Positions 32,601 to 46,117 of a stretch of 64,000 bases of DNA are shown in pieces. The stretch's first letter is position 1, and the number at the start of each line of letters is the position of its first letter. Both the position numbers and the translations under genes were made by a program. Below the pieces are notes generated by a model. That model was not told the DNA's origin and did no database searches. It worked only from the letters and a program-made list of their open reading frames with translations. Source of the stretch: Coprinellus micaceus. Lineage: Eukaryota; Basidiomycota; Agaricomycetes; Agaricales; Psathyrellaceae. The stretch spans positions 3,286,001 through 3,350,000 of the forward strand of contig OX596336.1 in assembly GCA_951394405.1 (NCBI GenBank), read 5' to 3'.

Positions 32601-34771
32601 ATTGTCGCCCAGGTACTTCGCGAATAAAATCTACGCAGCCCTTCCAAGAAACTCGAGACCTGGAGGGGCGGAAGTTAAGCAAGGTTATCAAAAATCACGG
32701 CGGCAGACATACCTAACACCAGACACCAGACAAGTCACCTCTCCAAAGCTGTGGAGGAGAGCCGTGTAGGAGAAGCAATGCAGGCACGGCGCGAGTTCGC
32801 CAGGTCACTGTTTCAAAAAGAAAGCTGGCAGCCTCGATTTCGCCTCGAAGTTTGTGTGCCAAGGGATATCGGCACAGTGGGCGCCACCAACAGCAATGGG
32901 CGCTGTCTGACCATCTCCTTGAGGTATCCTCTTGGCACAGGTTCCAAATCCCGCATATCAATGTTGGATGTGTACTTAAGAAGAAAACACGGGAAGGGGC
33001 CGAAGTAAGTGGAAGCCGGTTGAGCGGTACCATCGCGATGTGAGTGAAAGTGATTACGCCCGACTTCAAGTTGAAGACGAAGGTCGGATTAAGTCGGGAC
33101 ACTCGCACCTGTGCTGGTCACCGGTGAGAAGAGCCCGGCAATTTTACGGTAGAGATGGGGCGTCTAGACTTCCTGCGCGAAACCCGCATCCCGTTGAGGG
33201 GGACGATCCACAGACGCCGCCGGGCCTCGGAAAGCCCCAAGGTCTCTCTATCCGCTCCTCCTTTCGATAGAATATTCTGCATGAAAGTGCTGTACTGCGC
33301 TGAATCGATCCGCGCCTAGAAATCGGAAAGGACTTGCGAGACTTTGCGACACGGACGGATGCTGGATCTATGGAGCGTGATTCTCCAATCCTCCTCCTCC
33401 CAGGCCCCGCGATTAATCAGATCTTATCTGATACCGGTCGTTGCCTTGCTGAGTGACCAATGAAATGAGATCGGGGTAAGAGTGGGTCCATCCATCCAGT
33501 GGGGGTCGGGACGAAACTGGCCCTTTTTTTTTTTTTTTTTTTTTTTTTAAATTCATCCCCCTCAGACAATTCGTCGGGGGTGTGTATTCGATACATACAC
33601 AAAAGACGCACGATGGCAGTGTCCCCGAGGGAGGCTACACCTAAACTACCCTCTCATCAGCCCTCCGTCTAAACCACGGCCCGTGCCCGAAGCCAGGGGC
33701 AGTCACCTTTGCCCCCGCATGATCGCCGAAGCTTCCAACTGTCAGTTTCCTGCATAGATGGTGTACGAGGACGCCGGTTCGCGGGCGCGGCCCTTCACTT
33801 CCGGATTTCAGAGGAGTTCCGCCCCATTCTCCGGGTCGCGTTGGGTATCCACTTGATGTCGAGACGGCCGGAATGTTGAATATTTGAAATGAGTGACTTC
33901 GCCTGCCACCTTACCCTCCGATCCCTGCTCTCTCCCAGCTGCTAATGCATGAGCATACTCCAATGAGCATTGGCTCGGTGCTCCCTCTCCCTTTCCCAAC
34001 CCCCCGGCCGCCTAATACTATCAACCGGATTACACCCATCCCATCCCACCCTATTTGGTAGAGTTGATCGCCATGTGGGTGTGAGTCGGTTCAAGGAAAA
34101 CACGACTACCGATCGGGCCAGAGCCCTACCCAGCAAAGCGACTCCACCGGGTGGTGGCGCCCCCGAAGGGTCTGCGCGAAGCAGAGCAATGAGATGGCGA
34201 TAGAAACACGAGGCGGGCTACCAGGTATCACCCCAGGATACCATACGAGATCTTCGGGTCTTCAGCGAAGCGGTGGTGGAGGTGACGCGCCGAGGTCGCG
34301 ATCGCCTCCGATATTGAATAATGAGGGTGAGCTTGATAAAGGCGGCCCCCAGCAGGCCTCAAGTGAAGCCCGATGAGGGTAGATGTTGATTAATGGGAGG
34401 TGTTTGGTAAGGTAGAGAAACGGCCATAGTGGGGAGGACCAGTTCCCACGGCCGGATGGTGGTGGTAAAGGGGAAAGAAGGGTCGGACGAAACTGGCCCC
34501 ATCAACCGCAGTCCTGCACATTGCAACCTTGACTCCAGCAGACGCGAGAAGATTAGATAGTGTCGTTCGACACCCAGAGGGTCACGAATGGAGAGAGGTC
34601 ATGGTGGTTCAGGAACAAGAGAGGATTCCGTGCCCGAATTGCTCCCACCTCCGTTGATGTCATCACACTAACGCCGGCGCATAAAGGGGTTTCTGCACGA
34701 ACGGATGTTCTTTCCTGGTTTCTTCCCCCGTCACCTCTCCTGGGATCCATCGACACGCCTGGCGCGGGTTC
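32601..34771. other. gene-poor region with poly-T tract and short direct repeat
   Basis: About 2.2 kb between divergent genes, with no frame I can support as coding. It contains a run of 25 T at 33524-33548. Just before that run is a GACGAAACTGGCCC block that recurs at 34485-34499. Short relics of a mobile element are possible. Promoters of the PC-esterase and F-box genes must lie at its ends. Confidence 0.5.
33524..33548 (+). repeat. homopolymer T(25)
   Basis: Twenty-five consecutive T. It could be a nucleosome-excluding poly(dA:dT) element or the A-tail scar of a retroposed sequence on the minus strand. Confidence 0.9.
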
Positions 34772-36913
34772 ATGTATCTAGGGCCTCTACTCGAAGCGAT
34801 GGGCTATGGACGCCCTGCTCATCCAGCACGGCAGCCCTTATCCAAATTCCAGACTCTCCCAGGAGACCTGCTCATGGAAATTGCATCCCTGCTGGGGTGT
34901 CGTCAAGATGTTCTGAACCTCTGCAAAACAGTGCGCATAGTTTAAATCTCTGTCGAACTGGAGCCTAGACGAGTCGTTGCAGTGCCGATCTGTCTTCGCC
35001 AGCGTCTCCGCCATTCTCTACAAACGGGTGATCCTGAAGTCCGCCGCACAATGCGACACAACCCTCGAAATGCTGCGCAAACGACCTTGCATCTCGCGAC
35101 ACGTCAGGGAACTGGTTATTCGACCACGCGGAAATGCTGGACTCAGGAAGTCCTTCAACTCCATCGACAACGCCGATGCTTCTGCGGCTGTAGCCAGAGT
35201 GGCAGCGTCCAAGTCCCTCGACGCCCTCGTGAGATTCCAGTGGGATGATGAGGAACTCCCCTACCACGACGAAATGTGGTTTGCCTTACGTGTGGGGTAC
35301 GTTCCGTGCCTGCTGTCTTCCGGAAAGGGCCTGTTGCTGATAGTAGTTTCCAACGTGTAGGTGTCCACAACTCCGGTACATTGCAACCTCCATAGGCTCG
35401 TTGCTTCCCGGCCACAACAACCATGTGCGATTCATTCATATCGGGTGTGCATGCCTACTCCCGCTAACCTTCGCGGCAGCTCTACGATTTTTGCGGCCTG
35501 AGTGGATTATCTGTCACCCTTAAAGCGGGGTTTTACGAATGCCACCCCGACGTCTTCATCGAGGAGGACCACCCTGCCACGAAGAAACTATGGGATATGG
35601 TTATCACAAAATGCCCGAACCTCGAGGAGCTTTCTATTGAAGGAAGCTACTCTGTTCCGACGGATATACGGTATATATCAGGGGCTCGGTGGCCCAACCT
35701 CCGGAAGCTCACTCTCGGTGATGTATGCATCGATTGGATCCCAAGATCGCTTTCACCGGGAGAAAAGCGACCTTTCATCACGTTCCTCGAAGCACATCCA
35801 CAACTAGAATCCCTCAATCTCTCTCGGCACACGGTACAACCTATCCACCTAGCCTCACTAGACCCAGCAAGCCTCAACCGCGTGACATCCTTCTCGGGCA
35901 CGCACCAGCAGCTCCAAGCTCTTCCTCAAATTCATCCAGAACTCAAGGTTGTGGCTTTCCGCGACTCGGTGGAAACCCGGGAAGTATCCGCGCCGACGGT
36001 GGCGAATCTATTGCGGGAGTTGACGTCGCTGGCGGAACTTCGAATCTCATTTACGCTCCATTCGATGTATGATAGCGGGAACCTCCTACGGTCGCTCATA
36101 CAGTCGTGCCCCAGACTGCGGCACCTGGAACTAACGTGCGCCCACAAGCCTTCCTTCCAACTCGTGAGTACCCTTCCCCTATAACTCTTTTTAGCCCTAC
36201 ATCCCGGCGACTTTTCATCTCCGTGGGCTTGTTCGTCTCCCTTCGATCCCTCTTCGCCATGCAGTTCCAATATTACCCATGGTGTACTGATGTCTAACAC
36301 GCTACTATGACCCCAGGATGCATTCGCCAAAACCATTCGCGGGTTCCCTAAACTGCGCTCCCTAGACCTCACGGTGGTACGCTACCCAGGCGACGAAACA
36401 CTCTCTGCAGGCGCAGCTTGCATCGCCAAGTCCAACCCTCGTCTGCACCGCTTCTCATTAACCTTCATCCCACCCGTCTACCCCGTGTCACTTCCGTTCT
36501 CCTTCAGCTTCCTCCGACCACTGTCGATGGTCCCTGACCGTGCCAGCGGGTCGTTCGAACTGCGATGCGACGAACATGGACTGCCCGTTAATATTGCGGC
36601 GCTAGAGCAGAGTAAAGTCATTTGGCCTTGGGGAATGGGCGTGACCTTCCGCACACGGAAGTATGTCCGTGACTTGCGACCACCAGGACTCGCGAGCGGG
36701 AGGAAGACCGGCTTTAGAGGGTTCTTGGGCCTGGTGCTTGAGAAGTCGAGCGCGGGGGAGGAGGTGAGGATGATGCTGTTTTGCGCGATGCTTGTGTGCT
36801 TTGCGATATGGGGATTTGTGGTCACTGGAAGAAGTAGGTCGGCGCAGATGGAGATGGCGAGCCAAGGTCTTGGGTCTGCTGGTAGGGCTTCATCGGTGTG
36901 GACAAGAGGGTGA
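34772..36913 (+). CDS. F-box/LRR-like protein with C-terminal membrane helix
   Basis: Probable SCF ubiquitin-ligase substrate receptor. The ATG at 34772 gives MYLGPLLEAMGYG, then an F-box FQTLPGDLLMEIASLLG with CRQDVLNLCKT. Exons of leucine-rich character follow: KRPCISRHVRELVIRP, CPNLEELSIEGSYSVP, WPNLRKLTLGDVCIDWIP, HPQLESLNLSRHTVQP, CPRLRHLELTC and FPKLRSLDLTVVRYPGDE. They form a solenoid of irregular repeats. Unusually, near the end there is one strong hydrophobic helix, MMLFCAMLVCFAIWGFVVTG, followed by a short polar tail to TGA 36913. That suggests a tail-anchored F-box protein on the ER or another membrane. About six exons and roughly 570 residues. F-box/LRR families are large and fast-evolving in this group, so the substrate is unknown. 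Confidence 0.75.
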
Positions 36914-37474
36914 CGCTGGTTCGTCTTCGGGATATGTAAATGTGCTATTATATTTTATCCGTGTTGAAACTTGCTTTGCTGTATGTATGTCTACCTATAT
37001 CGCTTTCGTTGTAACGTAGCCACACTCCTAATACCCCGTGTATAACATCTCAACTTGCTTCATTCCGAGCCTTGGGAGTTTCATCGAGGTTCGTCTATCA
37101 AGCCAAGCTAGCCGAGTCTACAGGGCAATACCAAGAAATACACGCAAACCGAGAACCAGAGAAGTGAGAAGTAGATAGTGAAACAACCGGTGGATAGCTT
37201 GAGGCACAAGTATATAGGTACAACACTGAGCGTCCAAAAATTCCAGGATAGACAACACGGAGTGGATACAGAAAATTTACATTACTATCCCTCGTGGCGC
37301 CCTCCACGGGCACGGGGAGGTCATCACGGCGGTGGCGTAGCATATTTAATACCTGTTGAGGTGTAGTGTAGGCCGAAGTGGCGATTTTTATAGGTGGCGG
37401 ATTGTATTGAAGAGGCGGAGAGTGGTCGAGCGAGGGGGAAATTATGACCTATAATGATCAGAATTGGTTCGTAT
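36914..37474. other. intergenic between convergent genes
   Basis: About 560 bp shared by the 3' ends of the F-box gene and the PRMT1 gene. It may contain a last, very short coding exon of PRMT1 that I could not place. Nothing else recognised. Confidence 0.4.
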
Positions 37475-38802
<1,328 letters not shown>

Positions 38803-39111
38803 CGTGAAGAAAGAGGAGGGAGACGGAGGAGGGAAGCGGTGAACTGGCAAAGCGAGGACTTGAACACGCAAAAAAATGGGACCGGCGCGTTTCCGGCAGT
38901 CCCACTGAATATGGAAGGAGGTTCCCATGCTGATCGATTGGGAGCGGGTGGCGGTGCCAATTAGCGCCTTGGCTGCGGCGGAGGCTTTAACAGGACAGGT
39001 TGACTCTCGCAGCGCCCGTCTCTTCTGCGCAGTCATCGCCTGCGGCAACGTGTAGCTATATAGACCACCGACTGCGCCATGATCGTATTCCCAGAACATC
39101 ATCCAACCGCC
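38803..39111. promoter_or_regulatory. divergent promoter, PRMT1 / BRI3-like
   Basis: A 309-bp gap between divergent ATG codons at 38802 and 39112. TATATAG at about 39056-39062 lies about 50 bp before the BRI3-like start and could be its TATA element. It is GC-rich on the PRMT1 side. Confidence 0.4.
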
Positions 39112-39702
39112 ATGGTCAGTGCGCCCAGTCCCCCACGAACACCCCGTCCTGACCCCCTTCCAGCAGGAGACAAGACAGGTTCCCTTAGATAGCCCTCCAG
39201 CGTACGACGCTGCTGTGGAGTCCCCTCACTGTGAGTTCACAGCACAGACAATTCAATATCTCAGCTAATGTGGATGTGACTAGATCCCTACGACAAGCCC
39301 AAACCACAGATACCGTCCAGCCTCGACCAAAGCCAGCCCCTAATTCCCTACAACTACGCCGGACCCGCATCGGCGTACAATGCCCAGCCTACATTCACCC
39401 CAACGCCAACCGTATACTATTACAACAACCCAGTAACAGGGGAGAGCATTACCTCCCTCCTCCCACCCAGCCATCCCGAGATGGTCTGTCTTCAGGCAGG
39501 AGAGCATGTACCGCATACGAAGTATGGGATCCTCGGTGAGTCCTCCTGAAGCGACACGAACCTTTGGTCGTTGTGCTCATACTGCACAGGTCTCCTCGCT
39601 GCTGTTCTCTGGTTCCCTCTCGGAATAGGCCTATGTCTCATCGATAAAAAGGTCAAATGCAGTCGATGCGGTCTGACTATCGACGAAGGCGTCTGTGGCT
39701 GA
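39112..39702 (+). CDS. BRI3-like (brain protein I3-type) small membrane protein
   Basis: Small endolysosomal-type membrane protein related to animal BRI3 and LITAF-like proteins. The only in-frame start I find is a three-nucleotide coding exon, ATG at 39112-39114, followed by a 49-bp intron (39115-39163) and QETRQVPLDSPPAYDAAVES. The second junction (39230) restores HYPYDKPKPQIPSS. PPAY is a WW-domain ligand motif, suggesting NEDD4/Rsp5-type ubiquitin-dependent sorting. The Pro/Tyr-rich stretch YYYNNPVTGESITSLLPPSH precedes the conserved CLQAGEHVPHTKYGILG. The last exon, LLAAVLWFPLGIGLCLIDKK, is the membrane segment, and the C-terminal CSRCG...CG may bind zinc. About 140 residues. Function in fungi is not established. 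Confidence 0.78.
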
Positions 39703-39914
39703 GCGCGAGATCCGTCCCATTCACTCCACTGCATACGGCCCTATCGCCCCCCCACACAGCCTTCACCCCGGACTTATACCCTTTCACGAACCCTGACGAT
39801 CCTTCACGATACTATTCTTATTCCGTTCGTTCATTTATACCAATTGTAAACTCACATCTGGATTGTCGTAGTTTCTCTCTCTGTTATCAGGACTTTAATG
39901 TTGACATGTCGTTG

Positions 39915-41351
39915 TCAACGCCACTCCACCCGAAGCACCTTCCTCCCAATCCCTATAGTCTTCTCCAACACCGTGCTTACCGCTCCCGCCCTCCCTGACT
40001 CTCGATTCTGTACCGCCTCGATGAAGTCGGAAATGCCCCCACCAACCCCGAAATAGAGCACCTTGGCTGCGACCAAGCACAGGGAATCTGACTCCGCCTT
40101 TCCACTGTTATCGCTCAGGCTTTTCTTTTCGTCGGCAGCATCCTGCAGTGACAACCTTTCTGACTCTCGGACGAGAGAAATGACATCACCCACTTGTGCA
40201 GATCCCTCATCCAGCAGGTGGATCAACGAACCCAAGCTCTCCTGTCTGTAAATCGTTTCCGAAGTCAAGATCAGGTTGTACTCTCCACCAGATCCCGACT
40301 TCGACAGGTCGAAATATTCCCAGCCTCCGGAGAAGAACCGCAGCTGGATGTTGTGTTCCTTCAGGGAAGTGAGGAAGGTAGATTTGAGCTCGGGGGTGAT
40401 GGAGAGCTCGCCGGTATCGGTGGGGTCGATACGTTCGGAGTCGGGGTGGGATGCACGGTAAGATGAGGATGCAGGGGATTGGTCTAGGAGTTGGGTGGGG
40501 GATTAACGTTCAAATTATCTGTCAAAATGGCAGATAGGACGTACACCAAGTGAGGAGGATGTTGGGGAATGTTACGAGTTCGAGGACAGACGCGTTGTAG
40601 TCTTGGAGATGGATGTGTGTCTCCTGGTCGGTTGGGCCCTCAGATAGGGCCTGAAGTAGAACGTAAAGTGAAGGGGTAGCCGTTCCGCAACCGAGCTTAA
40701 TTCAGCAAGTAGCTGGGTTAGCTTCAGGTCTGGGCGCGTAGTTGGCTCCAACTCACCTCGATTACCCTCTTCCCACCATAGCTCGAAAAGGGGCGCTTGG
40801 ATTCGAGATACTCCACAAGATCCAAACTACATTCCCAAGTCTTCAACCCGCCCTCGTAGACTCCCGGCAGCAAATCGGACGGGGCGTCGAGGTACTCCAA
40901 GATCTTGGGGTCCATACTCGATTTCTTTTCTGCGTCTCCGTCCTCCCCAGCATCTTCGTTTTCTTCTTGGATACTGGAGAGCCCGGCATCATGGTCGACG
41001 GTTCCGTCTGCTATGAGCTGGAAGCGGGCATCGAAGAGATCTCTCCGGACGAGGTTGACCGTGGTCGATGGGCCGTCGGTTTTTGGGACGTGGATGGAGA
41101 TGGGGGAGTAGGATATTAGGCTGGGTAGGGCATCGAGCTGAGCTTTATCGAATTCCAGAAATTAGATATCTTCAAGCCCAAGGGAACCGGAAGGGGCTGC
41201 CACGCACAAATTGTTCGACGGGGTGTTCTTGCGACGGAATTGTGGGATGGACCTCGTTCTTGGCTTCAGAGGTTTTGGATCCTGAAACTTGAAGCGTACT
41301 ATCGAACTCCTCGTCGATGTCGTCGATGTCGAAGTCGAACTTGAAAGACAT
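39915..41351 (-). CDS. HPM1: protein-histidine N-methyltransferase HPM1 (METTL18-like)
   Basis: SAM-dependent enzyme that in yeast methylates one histidine of ribosomal protein uL3 (Rpl3). The start at 41351 gives the acidic MSFKFDFDIDDIDEEFDS, followed by PTIPSQEHPVEQF. Further exons contain ILEYLDAPSDLLPGVYEGGL and KTWECSLDLVEYLE, the signature segment of the HPM1 group before motif I. Then LGCGTATPSLYVLLQALSEG and IHLQDYNASVLELVTFPNI, with the D-Y-N of the SAM site. The last exon has NLILTSETIYRQESLGSLI, the family's TSETIY active-site motif, and ends KVLYFGVGGGISDFIEAV to VEWR at 39915. About 430 residues, six exons. It shares a 176-bp divergent promoter with the gamma-tubulin complex gene. 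Confidence 0.87.
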
Positions 41352-41527
41352 GGTGATGGAGAGGCGGTAAAGGGCAACGGGCGCTAAATTCGAGAAATTG
41401 GTGTGCGTTACGTAAGGTACGCATTTGTTTGGACCTGTGGGCGAAGCCATACGCGCCGTCGAATTCGCGCGCAGTGAGTCCAAATCTGGATCTTGTTCTC
41501 AACCTTCACTCAAGGGCATTCAAGAAG
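41352..41527. promoter_or_regulatory. 176-bp bidirectional promoter, HPM1 / GCP
   Basis: Divergent start codons only 176 bp apart must share a promoter unless leaders are longer and overlap. No clear TATA box, consistent with constitutive genes. Confidence 0.45.
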
Positions 41528-44500
41528 ATGTGGTTCCCCGCCCCCGCTGACCTCGAGCCGCTCCCTGAGCTGAATCTAGGCGGGGATACTGAAGACCTCC
41601 CTCAAATTCGACCCAGCTTCTTCTTCACCCCTCTCAGGGACAAACCTCAGGACCCGATTCTCGAAGCTATCCGTTTAGCGCAGGGTAACCCGCCAACGAA
41701 GAACGGGTATCACCATACATCACCCGCGAATAGGGATGCGGGGATCCCCAAAGAGCTCGCGATCCTCACGGCAGATCTTGGAGGGCTGAACGAAGTGGGG
41801 GTAGGGGAGGGGGAAGGGAAGAGTGCGAGAAGTCCAATCGCGTTCTGGAATTCTGTGTTTGAGTATCAGAGGCAGGCTTCTGTGAGTCCCGGTGTTTAAG
41901 TGAAATGGACGGTCGCGACTCATGATCCTCATGTGGAAAGAATAGCGTACTGTCCTGGGATCGACTTCGTCCAACACATAGCGGTCGGTCGACGACCACC
42001 GCTTTTCTGTCCGAGCAGGATGGTAGTGTCTTTGCTTCTGCCAGGTACAGGTACGTGTACACCTTCTGGCTACGCACACTGCGAGATTTGACATATCGAT
42101 ATCGAAGCGTACATCCAGAGTCAGGGCAATCTGCACACGAAGTATCCCTCGAGGAGTTGCACCGCTCTCTACGTATGACCACGATTGGTGCATCTTCGCG
42201 GCTGTTCAAGTGGGACCCGGTTCAGGACAGGTTTCTCTACGTTGCGGAGGGTACAAGGAATCTGAGGATCAAGGAGAGGGACGAAGTCATTAGTGCCAGG
42301 TACGATCCGGCAAGCTACGCGTTGAACTCAGATAAACTCACCCTGCCTAGCATCATAGAACGCTTCCTGGGCATTGGGATGCTATTGCGTCGACTTGAAG
42401 AATTTATCAAGGTTCTCCAGCTAAGGTGAGCGAGCTACGCATCCTCCACGTCGTTCGCCCACACTCGAAGAAATGACATCGACTCGCAGGACGGCAAAGG
42501 ACGGCCCAACCGTGCACGCACTCGCCCATGCCCTGTCAACGGTCCTTGTGTACCTCCGTGAGACCTTGTTCAAAGTATCTTTCACAGACAACACCAGCTT
42601 CCTGACGGCTGTATGGAGCAAGTACGCCCCGTACGAAGATATCCTTAGTGCATTGTCAGATCTATATGGGAGAGTGAGTGACCGGAATGTCCCCACACAC
42701 CCATGCTCAGATTGCTCCCTCAGGGCCCTTCCATCTCACCGCAAGATTACCCAGCGTTCGATTCCTCCCCGGTCAACATCATCTCGCTCATCTACCAACA
42801 ACTCTCTACCCAACTGGAGAGACAATCCGGCACCACCATCTCCGCCATATTTGCTTATATTTTGGAGGCCACATCTAAAGGCTATCTCCACGAAGTCGGC
42901 GTTTCGGTCGGCTTTGGCGGGCAGCCGAGGAAGTCCCCACCACGAGTCGACGAGGACAGCGAAGATTATTATGCCTTGGACGACGACGGAGAGCCAGAGG
43001 AGGGCGTATTTCAAGAGCTTGGGCGCATACAAACGGCGTTCCCCGACTTCTTCCCAAAACCGCTCTTGGACCTGTTACCAACGGCGCAGAAGTCCCTGAT
43101 ATTATTGCGGAGAGCACGACCAGACCACCCACTTCTTGGGGAAGAGTCGAAGAACAAACGCGTGCGTTGGCTATGGGAAGAGCACGATATCCTCACTGCT
43201 TGGGACGAGGTACACGGCGGCACCCCCTTCTCTTCCGCGCCGGGATCCTCGTTCCAGACTCCTGCAGTTGCACATTCAAATCTCGGTCCCACCTATCCCC
43301 CCGAGATTGCCGCCTCCTTCCGGATTTTCGACATGGATCCAGGGTCCTTCCGCACCGAGTCTGCATTGCAGGTCATAGACCGCTCAAGCTCTATCCTCGA
43401 GTCGTTCATTGACCAGTTCCCCGGACATTTCCCTCCTGTCACACCTACACTGGAACATTTGACGTCTCTTGTGTTCCGTAAGCTACTGGATCACGCCTCA
43501 ACACTTTCAACGACCCTCCTCTCCATCTTCCTCACTTCCTCCGATAACCTCAACTTCCAACTCCACCTTCGGTTGTTGAGGGGGTACCTCCTTGCTACAG
43601 AGCCTGCGTTCAAAACGAGGCTACTCGAGGCTCTATTCTCGGATCGAGGCGAGTATGTGGTGGATGAAGGTGCGCATGGGATGAGTATTCGGTCAGCGAG
43701 GCGGCGGAGAACGAAGAGTGGGAAACCGAAGGCGAGTAAACAACCCTGGGCGGTTGGTATCTCAGGGAGTCTGCTGGAGAGGGAGATTTGGCCGCCTGTT
43801 AGTGGGGATCTGAGCTTCTTCTTGAGGACTGTCATTATGGACTCATTGGAGACGCATGGTGGACAGGAACTCGACCACGAGCAGGCTAGTGAGATCGGAG
43901 ATGCGGACGCTAGGAGCGTTGTTAGTGGGAGTGGGGATGGGGAGAGGAGGAGGCAGCATGTGGTGCTGGAAGAGGCTGCGTGGAGAGTGGGATTTGCGAT
44001 CAGGGACTTGCCCGTTGGAAACGGGAGGGAGGGGTGGATGGACCCGCTCTGTACGTTGATCATTGGTCGATTTCCTACCTTTTGACTGAGTTCCTTCTCC
44101 CCTTGCAGCGATCGAGGCGCTGGACTTTCTCTACATTGATTACAAGCCTCCACGGCCCATGGACGTTCTAATTTCACCGCACATACTGGAGAAGTACCAG
44201 AGGATCTTTGCATTTATTCTTCGGCTATTCAGAGGTCAGTCACTCTTCTATGTCCACGAATCCCGATTCTGATTCTGTCTTACAGTGGAATGTGCTGTGA
44301 AGAGCTTGTTCAGAATGACGAACGACCCCGCGAACAATCCGTTCCCCACCCTCGCCAAATACCGGAAGATGGTCCTGCACTTTCGTTTCATAGCACAATC
44401 CTTCGTCGCCACCCTGTCATCCTACGTATTCGACACCGCAATCGGGGGCAACTTTGACCCATTCCTCGACCAACTCTCATCGTCCACGTCCTCCACGCAC

Positions 44501-45012
44501 CCTGAAGCCTCGGATTCCGGGCCTTCGCCTACTACAGGCGTTGCCAAGTTCACGGATGTCTTTGAACTAGCATCTGCGCATTCTGTCTTGCTCGACCGGA
44601 TATTGACCGCATGCTTGCTCCGCTCAGGCCAGAAAGCTGTTGGGGATCTACTTGGACAGGCTCTAGAACTCGTTTTGGAATTATGTGTGATTGTTGGCGA
44701 GCTTCATCGAGAACGTCTGAAGGAGTTTGAGGCCGCGGGGATGGTGGAAGATGTTTATGTGAAGTTCAGGGCAAAGACGGCGACCTTTGTGAGTCTCTTC
44801 CTCCCATATTTACTTCTGGCTGTAACAAGTTGATGTCTGTTATGTAGGGAAAAGTTCTGAAGAGCTTGGTGGATAAGGGCCCCTCGTCGACAACGATATG
44901 GGTGTTGGAAGGTCATGCTGTTGGGACGCGGAGACCGACTGGGGGAACGGCTGCTTTGCACCACCTCCTGGTGCGTTTGGATTTGGGACAGTGGTGGGCT
45001 CAAGGAAGGTAG
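41528..45012 (+). CDS. gamma-tubulin complex component (GCP5/GCP6-like Spc97/Spc98 family)
   Basis: Subunit of the gamma-tubulin complex nucleating microtubules at spindle pole bodies. The ATG at 41528 (MWFPAPADLEPLPELNLGG) is the first good start. The GRIP1-like N-terminal half contains TFWLRTLRDLTYRYRSVHPE, IIERFLGIGMLLRRLEEFIK and NTSFLTAVWSKYAPYEDILS. It is followed by LIYQQLSTQLERQSGTTISA. The C-terminal GRIP2-like half includes FLYIDYKPPRPMDVLISPHI, LEKYQRIFAFILRLFRVECA, RKMVLHFRFIAQSFVATLSS, then FTDVFELASAHSVLLDRILT and ACLLRSGQKAVGDLLGQAL. It ends DLGQWWAQGR and TAG at 45012. About 1000 residues and nine or so exons. Length and a long insert between the halves fit GCP5/GCP6 better than GCP2/3; assigning which would need an alignment. 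Confidence 0.8.
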
Positions 45013-46117
45013 TTGGGGTGTGCGTGTCGTTCTATCCTCCTCCGGTGTGCTTTATCACCTGTAATAGCCCATGCTGTAAGGTGCGCACTTATCCCTCTTC
45101 CCTGAATGCTCGCTCTAAAGCCCCTTCTGCTTTGGAGATTGTGCCGTTTTGCAGAATGTGGAAGGATGCGATTTAATGTCATTGGTCACTTCGTGTTGCA
45201 CTGTTGATGCCATGCAGTGGCCATCGAGCCCCCATCTGCCAAGGAAATTGCGTGCCCGAGGGAACCGAGATAACACGAGGGCTTTGTACTCGAATGTATT
45301 CAGCCCAGAGCGTTCCGGAGACGCGAATACGCCATAGACGCGTCATCCCAAAGGTCAAGTTGGGTCCTCGGCAAGCCGTAACTCATTCACACCAACAGAC
45401 GGTCCAGATTTATTCAGGTTTCCCCTCGGCCAACTGTGGGCCCTACGGATGATGGCGTGTTTGTGAAGGCCAAACATCTATGGCCCTGCTTATCGGAGGC
45501 GCACACGTCGTTTGGTCGCATCTTCTGTGAGGTCGAACAAGCAGAGAATGCGCCAGTTTAGTCTCTTCAGTTCTGCGTTTTGTATTACGAGGAGCGTGGA
45601 GGGAGTAGCCAGTGCATATTCAGCCGAGCATCAGGTCAAACTGAAGACCATAACATCAACAAGGGCTTGGGAACAGCGCCGGAACGCCTGTTGACAATGA
45701 CAGGTCTGATGGCGTCCTGTTTCCTGAGGTGAGGAATTAATTTCTTGCACGATGATCAGGAGGTCCTTTCAAGCCATTGTGGAGTCAGAACCTACCTCTC
45801 ACCCACAATGACTTCGTCCATAGGGGTAACGGCGCGGCCGGAAGGCAATGGAATTTCAAGCGCTTAGCCAGCTCCACCGGCGCTCGGGAGCTTTAGCCGC
45901 CCTGATGGTGCCTTCTGGGTGTGCACTTTAACCGTAATGTTGGTGGCGTTCCGACTGACAGGATGATCTTTCAAAAATCTTCAAAAGAGCCGTACCCATC
46001 GCCCATTTTAATTTGTGTCTCTTGCCAGCACATTCGACCTCTCACTCCCTTTGAGCGCGTCTCCAACCTCTTTCCTCCTTCCCTTCTTTTACAAGGCGGT
46101 TCGCGGTTCATCAAACC
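45013..46117. other. intergenic, nothing recognised
   Basis: About 1.1 kb between two plus-strand genes. Short frames only, no TATA element certain, and no tRNA-like fold noticed. Some GC-rich stretches near 45830-45910 could be remnants of mobile DNA. Confidence 0.45.
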
